A stretch of DNA of 64,000 nucleotides from the IMG/VR virus record IMGVR_UViG_3300037189_004270, positions 1-64,000 of that record; one strand, given 5' to 3'. Position numbers and translations under genes: made by a program. This DNA is from a virus. The notes below the pieces were generated by a model. It saw only the letters and a program-made list of their open reading frames with translations. It had not been told where the DNA came from and searched no databases. Positions 39,832-50,582 of this stretch are shown here, one piece after another; positions within the stretch are counted from its first letter, which is position 1, and every line of letters begins with the position of its first letter.

Positions 39832-40112
39832 ATCTAGCCGCTCTGGAATCTGAGGCGTTTCTCTTGGGAATCTGGAAAAACTACGAAGAACTTGAAGAAA
39901 ATTTATCAGTAGATGAATTGCTATCTACTCTAAACGCACATAGAAAATCTCAAAGAGAACAGCAGAGATTCTTTGCTGCAATTCAGGGAATTGATTTATC
40001 CGACGATGAGCCAATGGATATTACAGATCTCTCTGGTGCAGATGCTGCTGTTGCTGGATTCGGAGTCGGTATGGGTATTGGACACGTTACTCTGGAGGTA
40101 GTTGAGTCTTGA
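39496..40112 (+). CDS. Tail assembly chaperone, frameshifted fusion (GT-like), about 205 aa
   Basis: After codon 101 the ribosome slips back one base at 39792-39798 and reads on in the -1 frame to 40112. The added part reads WDELDLAALESEAF ... YEELEENLSVDELLS and ends GHVTLEVVES. The -1 frame opens directly after a stop at 39789, so it has no independent start at the junction. This G/GT arrangement is universal in long-tailed phages. The tape measure start overlaps the end of the fusion. Confidence 0.85.
39792..39841 (+). other. Programmed -1 ribosomal frameshift site with stem-loop
   Basis: CCCAAAT (39792-39798) is a canonical X XXY YYZ slippery heptamer in the reading frame. Nine bases later a stem-loop begins: GCGGCT CTAGTT, loop GGGACG, AACTAG, a four-base bulge, then AGCCGC (39808-39841). 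This twelve-pair hairpin at the right distance should stimulate slipping. Confidence 0.85.
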
Positions 40113-43100
40113 GTCGTATAGATCTTAATGTTGTAGCAACTGGTAATTTTGGCCAACTTGAGGGTCAACTTGCTAGATTAAAGGCACAAATTGCCGCTAT
40201 CAATTCCTCTATGTCAACTACAGGAATGATAAGCCCTACTGCTATTTCCAATATGCAGCGCTACTCAGACTTGATGGGCGAGCAATTAAGATCTACTGGA
40301 ATGTTCCAGACCAGAATGGTAAGTCTTACATCCGAAACAGAAAATTTTGGGCGGAGCCTTGAAAGAGGAAACATAAGACTTGGAGAATATTTTAGAACTG
40401 CTAGTGGATATATTAAGAATCAACAAACAGAAGTCCAGAAATTAGCAAGAGAACAAGTAAGACTACAAAATTCTATGACCCTCGCTACTGGCGATGGCAG
40501 GGCTATGGTAATTACCCCTACTGGAATAGATGAGGCTATTCATAAGCAACAAATTCTTAATCAAGAATATAGAATTTTTAGGCAAGTTGTTGCTGGAGGA
40601 TCTACTCAATTAATTAACTGGGGAAAGAATACGCAATGGGCGGGTAGACAGTTAACAGTTGGACTTACTGTACCACTCACACTATTTGGTGCTGCTGCTG
40701 CTAAAACATTTATGGAAGCAGATAAGCAACTCACAAGACTTGTTAAGGTTTATGGAGATGCCTCAAAGGGCATAGTAGATCCAGGAGAACTTGCAGCAAT
40801 CAGATCACAGACACTAGGACTTGCTAAAGATATTGCATCAAGCATGGGCGTGGCTGCCGAAGAGACACTTGGAATTGCAGCAGATATTGCTTCTACTGGA
40901 AAACAAGGAAACGAATTGCTCACGGCAACAAACGAGGCCATGAGACTATCAGTACTTGGTGAAGTAGATAGACAAGAGGCTATGAGGGCCACACTATCAA
41001 TTCAGAGCGTCTTTAAGAAAGACACAGAAGGCTTGACTGAATCAATTAACTTCTTGAACGCCGTAGAAAATCAAACATCTACAACTCTTAATGACTTAGT
41101 TACAGGAATTGTTAAGGCTGGTCCAGTCGTCCAGGGACTTGGTGGAGACATTGAAGATCTATCCCTAATGATGGTTGCTATGCGTGAGGGTGGAGTTCCA
41201 GCATCAGAAGCCGCTAACGCTATCAAGTCATCCCTCGCTTCATTGATTAACCCAACCAAACAAACAACAGCAACATTAAATGAATTTGGTGTGGACTTAA
41301 TATCAATTGTTGATAAAAATGCTGGCGATGTTATTGGAACTTTAGTAGACTTACAGGATGCATTGGCGGGACTAGATGAACTCAGTAGACAAAGGGCTAT
41401 CGAACAAATTTTCGGTAAGTTCCAGTTCTCTAGAATTAACGCTCTTCTTAGTAATTTAGGTAAGGCAGGAAGCCAAACTCAACAAGTTTTACAATTAGCA
41501 GGACTAAGCGCGGGAGAACTTGCTGAAAATGCTGACCGAGAATTAAAGGCAGTTACAGAATCTGTATCAGGAAGATTCCAAAGAGCCTTAGCAAGCGTAC
41601 AGGCAAACCTTATTCCAATTGGTGAAACATTTACTGAAGTTGGAACATTAATCTTAAACGTTGCCTCAAAGATACTTGAAATATTTAATAATTTACCAGG
41701 CCCAGTACAAACATTCCTTAAAGGCTTGATGTACTTAGTAGGCTTGGCAGGACCAATAATTATGATCACAGGCGTCTTTGGCAACTTCCTTGGCTATTTA
41801 CTTAAGGGAGTATCTTCATTCATGGCTCTCAAGAAGGCGGGACGAGGAATATTCGAATACTTTACTCCAGAATCAGTAGCCGCAAAGAATGCTTCAGAAT
41901 TAATAACACAATCAATTTATGATGAGACTACTGCTGTAAACATGCTAACTGCTGCTATAGAAAAGTTGTCACAAGCCTTGAACCAAATGACTGGAGAGGC
42001 TTTAGAAGGTGGTACAGCATTATCAGGAATGCAAGCAGGAACTATGGCTGCGGCAGAAGCAAATGCAGCCGCTACTTCTGGTAGGCCGATATTAGAGACT
42101 GCTAAAACTGGACACACCTATGGTGCTGGAGAACTTTCACATATACTTGCTGAATCAAAAATGTCTCAGTACGGATTTAGTGACATAGAGAGACAATTAT
42201 TACTATCTCCTGGAACATTATTAGGCGCTCAGGACTTCTCTGCTAAAAGATTCCAGAGCAAAATGGGTGCGAACTTTGCTGCAGAAGGATACTACGATCC
42301 ATCATCTATGGGATCTAGACAAGAAGCATTATATAAAATGTCAGGAGACACCCCTGGTTCTGGAAAAGAATTTGATTTATTAATTAAAAGTATGGATGAG
42401 CAAATGATGGCTAGGCTTTATCCAACAATGCAAGAGCATACAGCATCAGTTGCTAAGTATCAAGTATCTCTAGAGCAATTATTTAAAAAGAGTGATAGTG
42501 AACTAGAAAATGTAATGCAGCAAATCAAAAAGGCTGTTTCTGAAGGTAATATGGATGAGGCAGCCAGAATTTTGAGACAAAATATAGACTTAACAGATGA
42601 TCAGTTATCTGCAGCAATAACTAAAAAAGCGCAAGAATATAGAAGCCACTTTGACGAAGTTCTTGCAAAAACTGGTTCAAGAAAAATTGCTACAGAAGAA
42701 ACCGCTGCGCTGATGGCTGGAACAGAAAAAGAGATGTTGGCTACCGCTCCAGAGAGAGGCGGTTTTGCTCAAACTGGAAGTAGAATGAAGAGGCAAGGCT
42801 CCGCCATGGCTATCATGGCTCTTTCAGGAGACTTGCCAATGTCTGAAGAATTAACTGCTGCTTCTAGTCGTAGAGTAAAGGCTCTAAATGCCCTCGCTGC
42901 AGCAGAAGAGAATCTTAAGAATCAAGGAGATCAACTACAAAGACTTAATAGAGAAGAAGTCCTAGCGGCAAGAACAAAGTTAAAAGATCTTGACATGGAA
43001 CACGCATTTGCTATAAAGAATGCAAAGGGTGCCCAGGAAATATATGTTAAAGAACAGGGACTTTGGAAGAGAGTCTATGCCAATGGAGTAAAGAAAGAAC

Positions 43101-46100
43101 TAACTGATGCTAAATTAATTGCACAATTAGAACAAAGAGTTGTAGCAGAAAAGCGCGTCACCTTGGCAACAAGATACGTTGAGGAAGCAGATAAAAAGGA
43201 AGCACTCGCATCACAACAGGCCGCACAAGCAGATATTGAAGAAGCAAAGCAATCTAGAAATGCTGCTAAATCCGATATGGCCGAAGTAGCAGCAGGAGCA
43301 GGACTTACCGCGCAAGGTAGAGGTCGCGGCGGAAAAATGGCCATGATGGGTGGAGGAGCCTTAAGCGCACTTGGAATGGCAACAATGTTCCTTCCCACAG
43401 GAGAGCCAGGTAGCACAACAGAGCAAGCAACTAGTGTCGTTGGAGGAGTTGCAACAGGCGCGGGAATGGGAGCAATGGTTGGCTCTGTATTCCCAGGTAT
43501 TGGAACAGCAATTGGAGCAGCCGTAGGAGGAGTAATAGGAGGAATTGGCCCCGTTCTATCAATATTCTCTGATAATGCTGCTAAAGCAGCAGCAGAAGTA
43601 GATAGGTTAAGACTGTCTGCCGAAATAGCCGCTGGCGCTGTCAGCGATTTAGAAAAGGACTTCCTTGGCCTGGACGTTAAAGAATTAGAAGACTTACCAT
43701 TCCAGGTATTTGGAGAAAGAACAGACGAGGCATCTTCTCAACTAGAGCAATTTACACAAGCATTGATTGCTGCAACAGCAGCCGAAGAAGGATCTATAGA
43801 AAAGCAAAGAGTAGAAGAAATAAAGCAGTTTGCCTCAGGCGCGGAACTTGTTAACAGTTCTATGTTTATGGAAATGATAGGGCAAGCAATTATTTCTGGC
43901 ACAGATCCAGATCAACTTAAATTAATGTTCCAGGCTTACTTAGATGTAGCAGATAAGCAGATATTTGCTACAGCAGTAAATAATGCTATTGATAGTTTTA
44001 TGCCGGATGGTGCATCTATTCAATCTATGAGAAAGAACTTTATTAAGAAAACTTCAGAAAGTCTAAATGCAATGATTTCTGATGTAAAGGGCGGAGGAGA
44101 TGTAAAGAACCCAGCCGCCGCTGCAAGACTGATAGCAGAAGAGAGCGCCCTTGACAAGTTGCGTGCTGGCGGTGCTGCTAAAATCGGAGATAAAGATGTA
44201 AATGTAATAGATATTGTTAAGCGGACTATGGAACAAGACCCTATTATGAGAGAAATGATCATGCGAGGTGGACAGGCAGTAAGAGACTTTGGGGGGATGG
44301 CTCCAGCGGGATCAGAAGCAGCCATAGCACAATTTAATGCTCTTCAAGGAACTGGCTTGGCAAACCTTACTATTGATGGACAATTAGTAGATGAAGGCAC
44401 AATGTTAAGTATGCTATCATCTATCACTACTATTCTTGAAATGTCTCCAGATATTAATGAATTAACTTCAGATGTAACTAAACTTCAACAAGCATCCAAT
44501 GCCATGGCAGGGGCGATAGCGGACAGCCTTGCTACATTAAGTGGAGCAGAGTTTGCACAGGTAATTAAATCCCTAGACCCAGCCATTTTTGAAAAAGATT
44601 CTGCTACATTAAATGAATTTATTGCTCAACTAAGCGCTATACCAGAGATTGGTCCAGATATAGCAAACGCTTTCCAAACTATGATTAATAATGGAGCAGA
44701 TGTAACTACTGCATTCAAAGCCCTTAAATTAATGACTGCTGGCACTAACATGACAATTGAAGAAATTATAAGTTTAACTTCTGGTCCACCCAGAGAGTTT
44801 AATATTGTCTACAGAGAGACATTTGTTCAAGATGGAGCCCCAGTAGGGCCAGCCGTTTTACCTAGACCAACTGAAGGTGCATCTATGCCTTCTAATGCTC
44901 TTTCTTCCGCAATATCCGCTATGGGAGGAATTTCTACTGGTGGCGGGAGCGGAGGAGGAGAGTCAGATACCTCCGCAATTGAAGAAGCCTACGACAAGCA
45001 AATAGAGAAGCAAGATAAACTTATAGAAAAGATCCAAGAGGAGAGAGAAGAAAGACAAAAACTACTGGATCTTGAAAAACAAGCCTTTGATTTTGCGATG
45101 AAAGAGCAAGATCTTAAGAATCAAATTGCTAGAGCAAGAGCAGAAGGAAGAACTGCAGAGGCTGCAATGCTTCAGGCTCAATTAGATAATGCTAGAGCAA
45201 ATAACAAAGAGCAGGAAACAGAAAGAGCGCGTAGAGAGAGTGAAGACAGAAGAATTGAAAGAGCAGAGAAGAGAAAAGAAGAATTAGCAAGGGCTAAAGA
45301 AATTGCTCTAGAAGAGGCCCGTGGAGGCGCTGCAGGAGGTGGTGGAGCGGAGGGAATATCTCAAGAAGTTGCAGATGCGATGAAGGTAGCCATGATGGAA
45401 CTTACTTCATGGACTCAATCAAAAGCATTTAAAGATATGGCTACAGAAACAGGACCAATGTCTGCCTTCTTTGATAGCAAAAAGGTTAAAGGTTTCAGAA
45501 CTGAACTTGAAAAGTTAAATGTTCCAACACAAGTAATTAATGATATTTTAGATAGCATGTTTGACAGTTTTGTTTCAAACAATGAAGTATATGCTGAAGG
45601 TTTAGAAATTACAAGGGCCAATCTAGAAAAGGTAGGGCTTGCAGGAGAAGACTTAGAGGATGCTCTGCCAAATGTCTATGGAATTATGATAGATAAAGGA
45701 TTAAGCGCACAAGAGAAACTTGCTTTAATTGCTAAAGAATATGAGAATGTAGGATATGGCGCAGAAGAAGCAAAGAAGAAGGCGCTAGAATTCTATGATG
45801 TTTCTAGTGAAAATGTAAACCTTCAAAGAATTAAAGATATCGCTGCTGCATATGGAGAAGTTGCTGGTAAAGCCAGGGCCGCAGCAATGCAAACTGCAGT
45901 ATTAAATATTGTAACTAATAATCCAAATGTTAGTGTTGAAGACGCAGCCGCTTCCGTAGCACTAGACTTTGCTAAGTTTGGGGCTGCAACTGGCGGGTAT
46001 ATCCTAGGTCCAGGAACATCTACATCAGACTCTATTCCAGTAAGACTTTCTAACGGAGAATATGTAGTTAGAGCAAGCATGGTAGATAAGTACGGAGTAC

Positions 46101-46369
46101 CGCTCCTTGAAGCGATTAATAAGGGAATGCTTCCTTCAATGGCTACTGGTGGAATGATTTCTAGATACCCCTCCGTCGCAGCAAGAATGGCTGGTGGAGG
46201 ATATGTTTATCGTGGAATGGCAGCAGGAGGCTTGGTAAATGGTACTTCTGCAGAGTATAATATAAATGTAAACGTAGAAACAAATGCAAGTGCAGACGAT
46301 ATTGCTAACAAGGTTATGCAATCACTCCAGCGTAGAGATAAAATGAATAGGGCGGGTATTAGAATATGA
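40109..46369 (+). CDS. Tail tape measure protein, 2,086 aa
   Basis: Sets the tail length and helps DNA entry. The TP901-type core is clear at about residues 200-520 (ATNEAMRLSVLGEVDRQEA, NAVENQTSTTLNDLV, MREGGVPASEAANAIKSSL, IFGKFQFSRINALLSNLG). A hydrophobic stretch follows (FLKGLMYLVGLAGPIIMITG), as do a Gly-rich hydrophobic segment near residue 1,120 and a long coiled coil near 1,640-1,740. At about 1.5 Angstrom per residue the tail would be near 310 nm. The start is a TTG overlapping the chaperone stop with GGAGG upstream. No lysozyme or peptidase motif is obvious. Confidence 0.92.
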   Translation: MSRIDLNVVATGNFGQLEGQLARLKAQIAAINSSMSTTGMISPTAISNMQRYSDLMGEQLRSTGMFQTRMVSLTSETENFGRSLERGNIRLGEYFRTASGYIKNQQTEVQKLAREQVRLQNSMTLATGDGRAMVITPTGIDEAIHKQQILNQEYRIFRQVVAGGSTQLINWGKNTQWAGRQLTVGLTVPLTLFGAAAAKTFMEADKQLTRLVKVYGDASKGIVDPGELAAIRSQTLGLAKDIASSMGVAAEETLGIAADIASTGKQGNELLTATNEAMRLSVLGEVDRQEAMRATLSIQSVFKKDTEGLTESINFLNAVENQTSTTLNDLVTGIVKAGPVVQGLGGDIEDLSLMMVAMREGGVPASEAANAIKSSLASLINPTKQTTATLNEFGVDLISIVDKNAGDVIGTLVDLQDALAGLDELSRQRAIEQIFGKFQFSRINALLSNLGKAGSQTQQVLQLAGLSAGELAENADRELKAVTESVSGRFQRALASVQANLIPIGETFTEVGTLILNVASKILEIFNNLPGPVQTFLKGLMYLVGLAGPIIMITGVFGNFLGYLLKGVSSFMALKKAGRGIFEYFTPESVAAKNASELITQSIYDETTAVNMLTAAIEKLSQALNQMTGEALEGGTALSGMQAGTMAAAEANAAATSGRPILETAKTGHTYGAGELSHILAESKMSQYGFSDIERQLLLSPGTLLGAQDFSAKRFQSKMGANFAAEGYYDPSSMGSRQEALYKMSGDTPGSGKEFDLLIKSMDEQMMARLYPTMQEHTASVAKYQVSLEQLFKKSDSELENVMQQIKKAVSEGNMDEAARILRQNIDLTDDQLSAAITKKAQEYRSHFDEVLAKTGSRKIATEETAALMAGTEKEMLATAPERGGFAQTGSRMKRQGSAMAIMALSGDLPMSEELTAASSRRVKALNALAAAEENLKNQGDQLQRLNREEVLAARTKLKDLDMEHAFAIKNAKGAQEIYVKEQGLWKRVYANGVKKELTDAKLIAQLEQRVVAEKRVTLATRYVEEADKKEALASQQAAQADIEEAKQSRNAAKSDMAEVAAGAGLTAQGRGRGGKMAMMGGGALSALGMATMFLPTGEPGSTTEQATSVVGGVATGAGMGAMVGSVFPGIGTAIGAAVGGVIGGIGPVLSIFSDNAAKAAAEVDRLRLSAEIAAGAVSDLEKDFLGLDVKELEDLPFQVFGERTDEASSQLEQFTQALIAATAAEEGSIEKQRVEEIKQFASGAELVNSSMFMEMIGQAIISGTDPDQLKLMFQAYLDVADKQIFATAVNNAIDSFMPDGASIQSMRKNFIKKTSESLNAMISDVKGGGDVKNPAAAARLIAEESALDKLRAGGAAKIGDKDVNVIDIVKRTMEQDPIMREMIMRGGQAVRDFGGMAPAGSEAAIAQFNALQGTGLANLTIDGQLVDEGTMLSMLSSITTILEMSPDINELTSDVTKLQQASNAMAGAIADSLATLSGAEFAQVIKSLDPAIFEKDSATLNEFIAQLSAIPEIGPDIANAFQTMINNGADVTTAFKALKLMTAGTNMTIEEIISLTSGPPREFNIVYRETFVQDGAPVGPAVLPRPTEGASMPSNALSSAISAMGGISTGGGSGGGESDTSAIEEAYDKQIEKQDKLIEKIQEEREERQKLLDLEKQAFDFAMKEQDLKNQIARARAEGRTAEAAMLQAQLDNARANNKEQETERARRESEDRRIERAEKRKEELARAKEIALEEARGGAAGGGGAEGISQEVADAMKVAMMELTSWTQSKAFKDMATETGPMSAFFDSKKVKGFRTELEKLNVPTQVINDILDSMFDSFVSNNEVYAEGLEITRANLEKVGLAGEDLEDALPNVYGIMIDKGLSAQEKLALIAKEYENVGYGAEEAKKKALEFYDVSSENVNLQRIKDIAAAYGEVAGKARAAAMQTAVLNIVTNNPNVSVEDAAASVALDFAKFGAATGGYILGPGTSTSDSIPVRLSNGEYVVRASMVDKYGVPLLEAINKGMLPSMATGGMISRYPSVAARMAGGGYVYRGMAAGGLVNGTSAEYNINVNVETNASADDIANKVMQSLQRRDKMNRAGIRI

Positions 46370-46875
46370 CATTTTTAACTCCTAGCATCATGAAGGTAAG
46401 ATATGCTAGTGGAGCAGAATATGATAATACTTTAACTACTAGTACTGGAACAGTATTAACTTTATCAGATCATTCTAGATCCCCGCTTTCTATAAACTAT
46501 GAAGTAATCGAAAAAAATTCTAGAATGGCAGACGGAACTATGAGAAGATATGTCATTGGAAAGAAGGAAAAGTATTCATGCCAATGGTCATTGCTTCCTA
46601 CGATTAGATCTCAGGTCGCAGATGGATATGCCGATGCGCGGGATATGAAAGAGTTCTATGATAGATACTGCTATTCCCCACTTTCACTAGACTTATACTA
46701 CATGACAAATGCAACTGAGCGCGGTAGAGCAGTCGTTCCCGCAGATAGAAACAATGATTCAAATCACTATAAAGAAACAAAAAATGTGTTTTGGACAAGT
46801 TTCACTTTTGAGGTTGCTAAAAGATTCAGAAACTTTGATTATTGGAATGTCACAGCAGAGTTTACGGAGATATAA
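46366..46875 (+). CDS. Minor tail protein, 169 aa
   Basis: Starts inside the tape measure stop (ATGA) and ends overlapping the next ATG. It has SRMADGTMRRYVIGKKEKYSC and YWNVTAEFTEI, a beta-rich pattern similar to the N-terminal tube-like domain of distal tail proteins. By order, directly after the tape measure, it would be the distal tail protein; length and fold allow this. Confidence 0.65.
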   Translation: MTFLTPSIMKVRYASGAEYDNTLTTSTGTVLTLSDHSRSPLSINYEVIEKNSRMADGTMRRYVIGKKEKYSCQWSLLPTIRSQVADGYADARDMKEFYDRYCYSPLSLDLYYMTNATERGRAVVPADRNNDSNHYKETKNVFWTSFTFEVAKRFRNFDYWNVTAEFTEI

Positions 46876-49800
46876 TGCTTGGTAATTCTGGATTAAAAAC
46901 ACATTTTCAGAATAATTATGCTGTAGATGTAAAGCCCCGCGTTTTCTTAGAATTCAATGGAAATGATATTGCCAAGCCATATTTTTATGGAACTGGAACA
47001 CATCCATCTTCAACTTATAATACTTTAGCACTTTCTATAACTGCCCCAAGCGGCGGGTCATCAACTGCTGTTAACTCTAGAGGTCTTGCTACTGCAATAT
47101 CTGGTACAACTAATGCAAATCTTTTAACCGCAGTAAATTCCTCATCTGCTACAGAGAAGTCTTTTGTTTATACGGCTCAGGGTCCAGTAGGTGCTAAGAC
47201 CGTAAAGTTTAACATGTTCTTAAAGTCTGACTACAAGTATCAAATATCTCAAAATAATAATATAGCCTTAGAATCATTTGATGTTGTATTTAAAGCATAT
47301 GGGATAAATACTGGAGGTCAGATAATTGTTTCTGAAACAGTAACAAAATCTCTTACTGTGGATTCAGTAGATTGGACACCACTATCGATATCTTTTGCCA
47401 ATCCTGATGACATTAATCAAATAAACAGAGTAAAGTTAGAGATATCTATGCATCCACCAGCAGGGTGGGGAGCATATTTATTAATCAGTCAACTTACTGC
47501 AGCGGCTGTATCAGAATACGAAGTTTATTCAGAAAATAGAATGCCAGTCAGCGAGGTATTTGAAACGAATAGACCTGGGGAATTCCTTGTAGACATGGAA
47601 GCAGCATCCAGGCCACAAGTATTTATTGGAACTGCTAATACTCCGCAAAGATGTACACCAATTCAAATGGTTACTAACTACGCTGTAGGTCCAAAATATG
47701 AGAACATGCAGAGAGCCGTGATGCCGTTCGAAGGAAATCCATATAGTTATTATGTATCTGGATCTAATACAGGTGGGACAGAAAGCCAGAAAATTTGGTC
47801 ACTTTACATGAACTCTTTTAAGACTAATAAGATCGTCTTAAAGATAAATAATATTGCATTCAAGCCAAACATCTTTACCATTAAAATTTTAACATCATCT
47901 GGATGGACTAACGTTGTAGCATCAGCAGATTTAATAGATAGCAATGGAATTTTAGTCTTATACTATAATGGAACAACATGGACTACCACTAAATGGTTAA
48001 ACCACCAGTACCCAAGAATACGAAAGTCTGACGGCTCTATAAGAATTACAGGTTCAGAACTGGCGGGGTCAGTAAACATACACGGCATATACTTTGAAAC
48101 TCAAGGTATGCAGATAGTTAATACAGATTTTCAACAGGGATCTGGAGCATCATTTATTAGATTAGAAATGATTGAACTATCTCCTAGATTAGAAATAGAT
48201 GTTACGGATTATCTAGAGTCATTTAATATAATTAAAGAATTAGATGTTGAGGATAGTGTTCTTCCAATAGGTGGGATGTCTGCAAATAGTGTAAATATAT
48301 CACTTTCAAATATTTTAATTACAGTTGAAGAGCCAGATATTCTAGTACCTACTGATGGAGATCCTGATATCCCTCCATTCAGTAATTTCTCCCCGCTATC
48401 TCCATTAAAAGATATGTTGAAGAAGGGTGTCAAGGTTCGCGGCGGGTTTGATGTAGACACAACAGTATCTGGTACTGGAATAAATTCTTCAAAAACCTAT
48501 GTACCAGCATTCGTAATGTATATAGATCAATGGAAAGACAATGACTTTTCTATAGACATATCAGCATTTGATGTTGTAAAAAACTTGCAGACTATGAACT
48601 GCCGACCAGTATATCTAAAGGGAACAAAAATAAATGAAGCGATAAGAGCAGTCTTAGATCCAATAGGATTCGGTGACTACTACTTTGATGATTTGAGATC
48701 CCTGAGAGTTCTATCTAGAAAAAAGGATAGTCAACTTAATTTTTCTGATGATGAAAAACTAGCCCATTTCTGGACTTCTAATGATAATTCAGTTACTGAG
48801 GCTCTGCAAGATCTATTTAAAATATATCAAGTCGGAATGTATGCTGATGAATATGGAGCGGTAAGATTTATTTCATTGTATGATTACAGCAAATATTACC
48901 AGTCCCTTCTAGGTGGAACAAAGGCTATCGATATCTATGTTCAAGACAAGACAGATGCTAATTCAGTTTCCAATCTAGAAACTGTTCAATTCTCTGAAAA
49001 TGAAAAGCCCCAGTCAATATCTATAAAATACAGAATTCCAAGAGTTCAACTGGCAGAGGGCGGAGCAAACACTAAGGCTGGAAAAAATCCAAGCCTGATT
49101 GCAACCGCTAAGGAATCAACAAAGATAGTATGGACCCTACAGGAAGATTTAGTAGCCCTACCCTACTTTGAAATAACTGGCAGAGGAATAAGGGGAATTG
49201 CCCAAAACTATATTCCATACAGCCCAATACAATCAACTTCAGTATTTAGATACATACCATACTCTTCTTTATTATTAATTGACGATGAAGTTGTTTCATA
49301 TGATGGCAAGCAATATCAATTTAATTATTCTACTCCAACAGCAAATTTGGTTACTAAAAATATTATTATTAAAAAAGAAGAAGACATAGACATGGTTGTA
49401 AGAGATCTTATGGGAAACTCTTCTGCATTTAATGTAAGATATTCTGAGACTGGTAAACTGATGAATGTAAGAAGAGGTTTATATGGAACCAAACCATCAA
49501 TACACACAAGAGCATCAGTAAATGAAGGAACAAGATGGCTTGCAAAGGAATTTACTATATCTAATAGTGGGTATAAGAATGCAGTTACTGTAAATCCTGG
49601 ATCTAAAAAATTCTCAAGTACTGTCTATGGAATGCAACTTAATTCATTAAACAACAATAAAATGATTTTCTTAAGTCCCAATAATGCAACTAGTAACGTG
49701 GACATTCTAGGATACAAAAAGAAGTTATCGGCCACAATTAGAATTGGAGACATACCAGACTCAAAAGAAGGTTACCTTGGCGTAGCCATTGGCGTGGGGA

Positions 49801-50582
49801 TAGATGATGACGACATAGACTCTGGTTTATTTATATGGGTTGGAAAAACTGCTAATAAAAAGAAAAAAGAGCCAGTAGTATTCATAGAACAGGTCGTAGA
49901 CGGGGAAAGAAAGGTCTTGGTTGCAAGAGATGCATTCCAATACAGCGAAAGACTCTTTGAGGAGCAAGAAAACCTAGAAATAATTGTTGCCTTAAATGAT
50001 ACTAGAAATGAAGCAACAGTACTCATAGGTGGCACCTCCGCGTTTGCAAAACAAGTTACTGTTAAGCCAAGGCCAGGAGAGGAAGAAGACGAGTCTAAGA
50101 AGCCAAGCAAAGAATACAAAGACTTCCCAGTAAAATTAAAGAAGCCACTCAAAAGAGAGTCCAAGTTTGGGATAGTTGTATCTCAGTTCGGTTCTGGAAT
50201 AATTGGACAAGTGCTATTTGGTTCTTCAAGGAGACCAAAAGACATGAATGATCTTAATATCTACAACATGTCAGATTCATATGCAATGTATGGTAAAAAG
50301 ACTGCGAACGGTGCGTTCTATATTGGAGAGAATACATTCCTAGACACTATAGTCTCTAAGCAGTTGGTTCCAGGATTCAATGACGCAGCCTCAGATAACT
50401 TTGTATATACTGCAAATCCTGTGGCTAGAGGCGTCAAAGTTTTTGAAGTAGAATACGATACATATCCAATTACCAGCATTCCTAGAATAGAGTTCCTTGG
50501 GTATAATTATGAGATTAACTCATGGCAAGCCGCCCCGTTATTTGCGAATAAATATGCTAATCCAGAGGAGGAGGAAGACTAG
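46875..50582 (+). CDS. Tail-tip/baseplate hub protein, 1,235 aa
   Basis: Begins MLGNSGLKTHFQNNY at the ATG overlapping the previous stop. The middle section contains DVTDYLESFNIIKELDVED, DISAFDVVKNLQTMNCR and LQDLFKIYQVGMYADEYG, typical of tail hub proteins that form the ring closing the tail tube. An inserted beta domain at 70-240 may bind carbohydrate. The last 300 residues include a lamin-like beta-sandwich (AVAIGVGIDDDDIDSGLF). Its location between distal tail and tail peptidase genes supports the call. Confidence 0.75.
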   Translation: MLGNSGLKTHFQNNYAVDVKPRVFLEFNGNDIAKPYFYGTGTHPSSTYNTLALSITAPSGGSSTAVNSRGLATAISGTTNANLLTAVNSSSATEKSFVYTAQGPVGAKTVKFNMFLKSDYKYQISQNNNIALESFDVVFKAYGINTGGQIIVSETVTKSLTVDSVDWTPLSISFANPDDINQINRVKLEISMHPPAGWGAYLLISQLTAAAVSEYEVYSENRMPVSEVFETNRPGEFLVDMEAASRPQVFIGTANTPQRCTPIQMVTNYAVGPKYENMQRAVMPFEGNPYSYYVSGSNTGGTESQKIWSLYMNSFKTNKIVLKINNIAFKPNIFTIKILTSSGWTNVVASADLIDSNGILVLYYNGTTWTTTKWLNHQYPRIRKSDGSIRITGSELAGSVNIHGIYFETQGMQIVNTDFQQGSGASFIRLEMIELSPRLEIDVTDYLESFNIIKELDVEDSVLPIGGMSANSVNISLSNILITVEEPDILVPTDGDPDIPPFSNFSPLSPLKDMLKKGVKVRGGFDVDTTVSGTGINSSKTYVPAFVMYIDQWKDNDFSIDISAFDVVKNLQTMNCRPVYLKGTKINEAIRAVLDPIGFGDYYFDDLRSLRVLSRKKDSQLNFSDDEKLAHFWTSNDNSVTEALQDLFKIYQVGMYADEYGAVRFISLYDYSKYYQSLLGGTKAIDIYVQDKTDANSVSNLETVQFSENEKPQSISIKYRIPRVQLAEGGANTKAGKNPSLIATAKESTKIVWTLQEDLVALPYFEITGRGIRGIAQNYIPYSPIQSTSVFRYIPYSSLLLIDDEVVSYDGKQYQFNYSTPTANLVTKNIIIKKEEDIDMVVRDLMGNSSAFNVRYSETGKLMNVRRGLYGTKPSIHTRASVNEGTRWLAKEFTISNSGYKNAVTVNPGSKKFSSTVYGMQLNSLNNNKMIFLSPNNATSNVDILGYKKKLSATIRIGDIPDSKEGYLGVAIGVGIDDDDIDSGLFIWVGKTANKKKKEPVVFIEQVVDGERKVLVARDAFQYSERLFEEQENLEIIVALNDTRNEATVLIGGTSAFAKQVTVKPRPGEEEDESKKPSKEYKDFPVKLKKPLKRESKFGIVVSQFGSGIIGQVLFGSSRRPKDMNDLNIYNMSDSYAMYGKKTANGAFYIGENTFLDTIVSKQLVPGFNDAASDNFVYTANPVARGVKVFEVEYDTYPITSIPRIEFLGYNYEINSWQAAPLFANKYANPEEEED

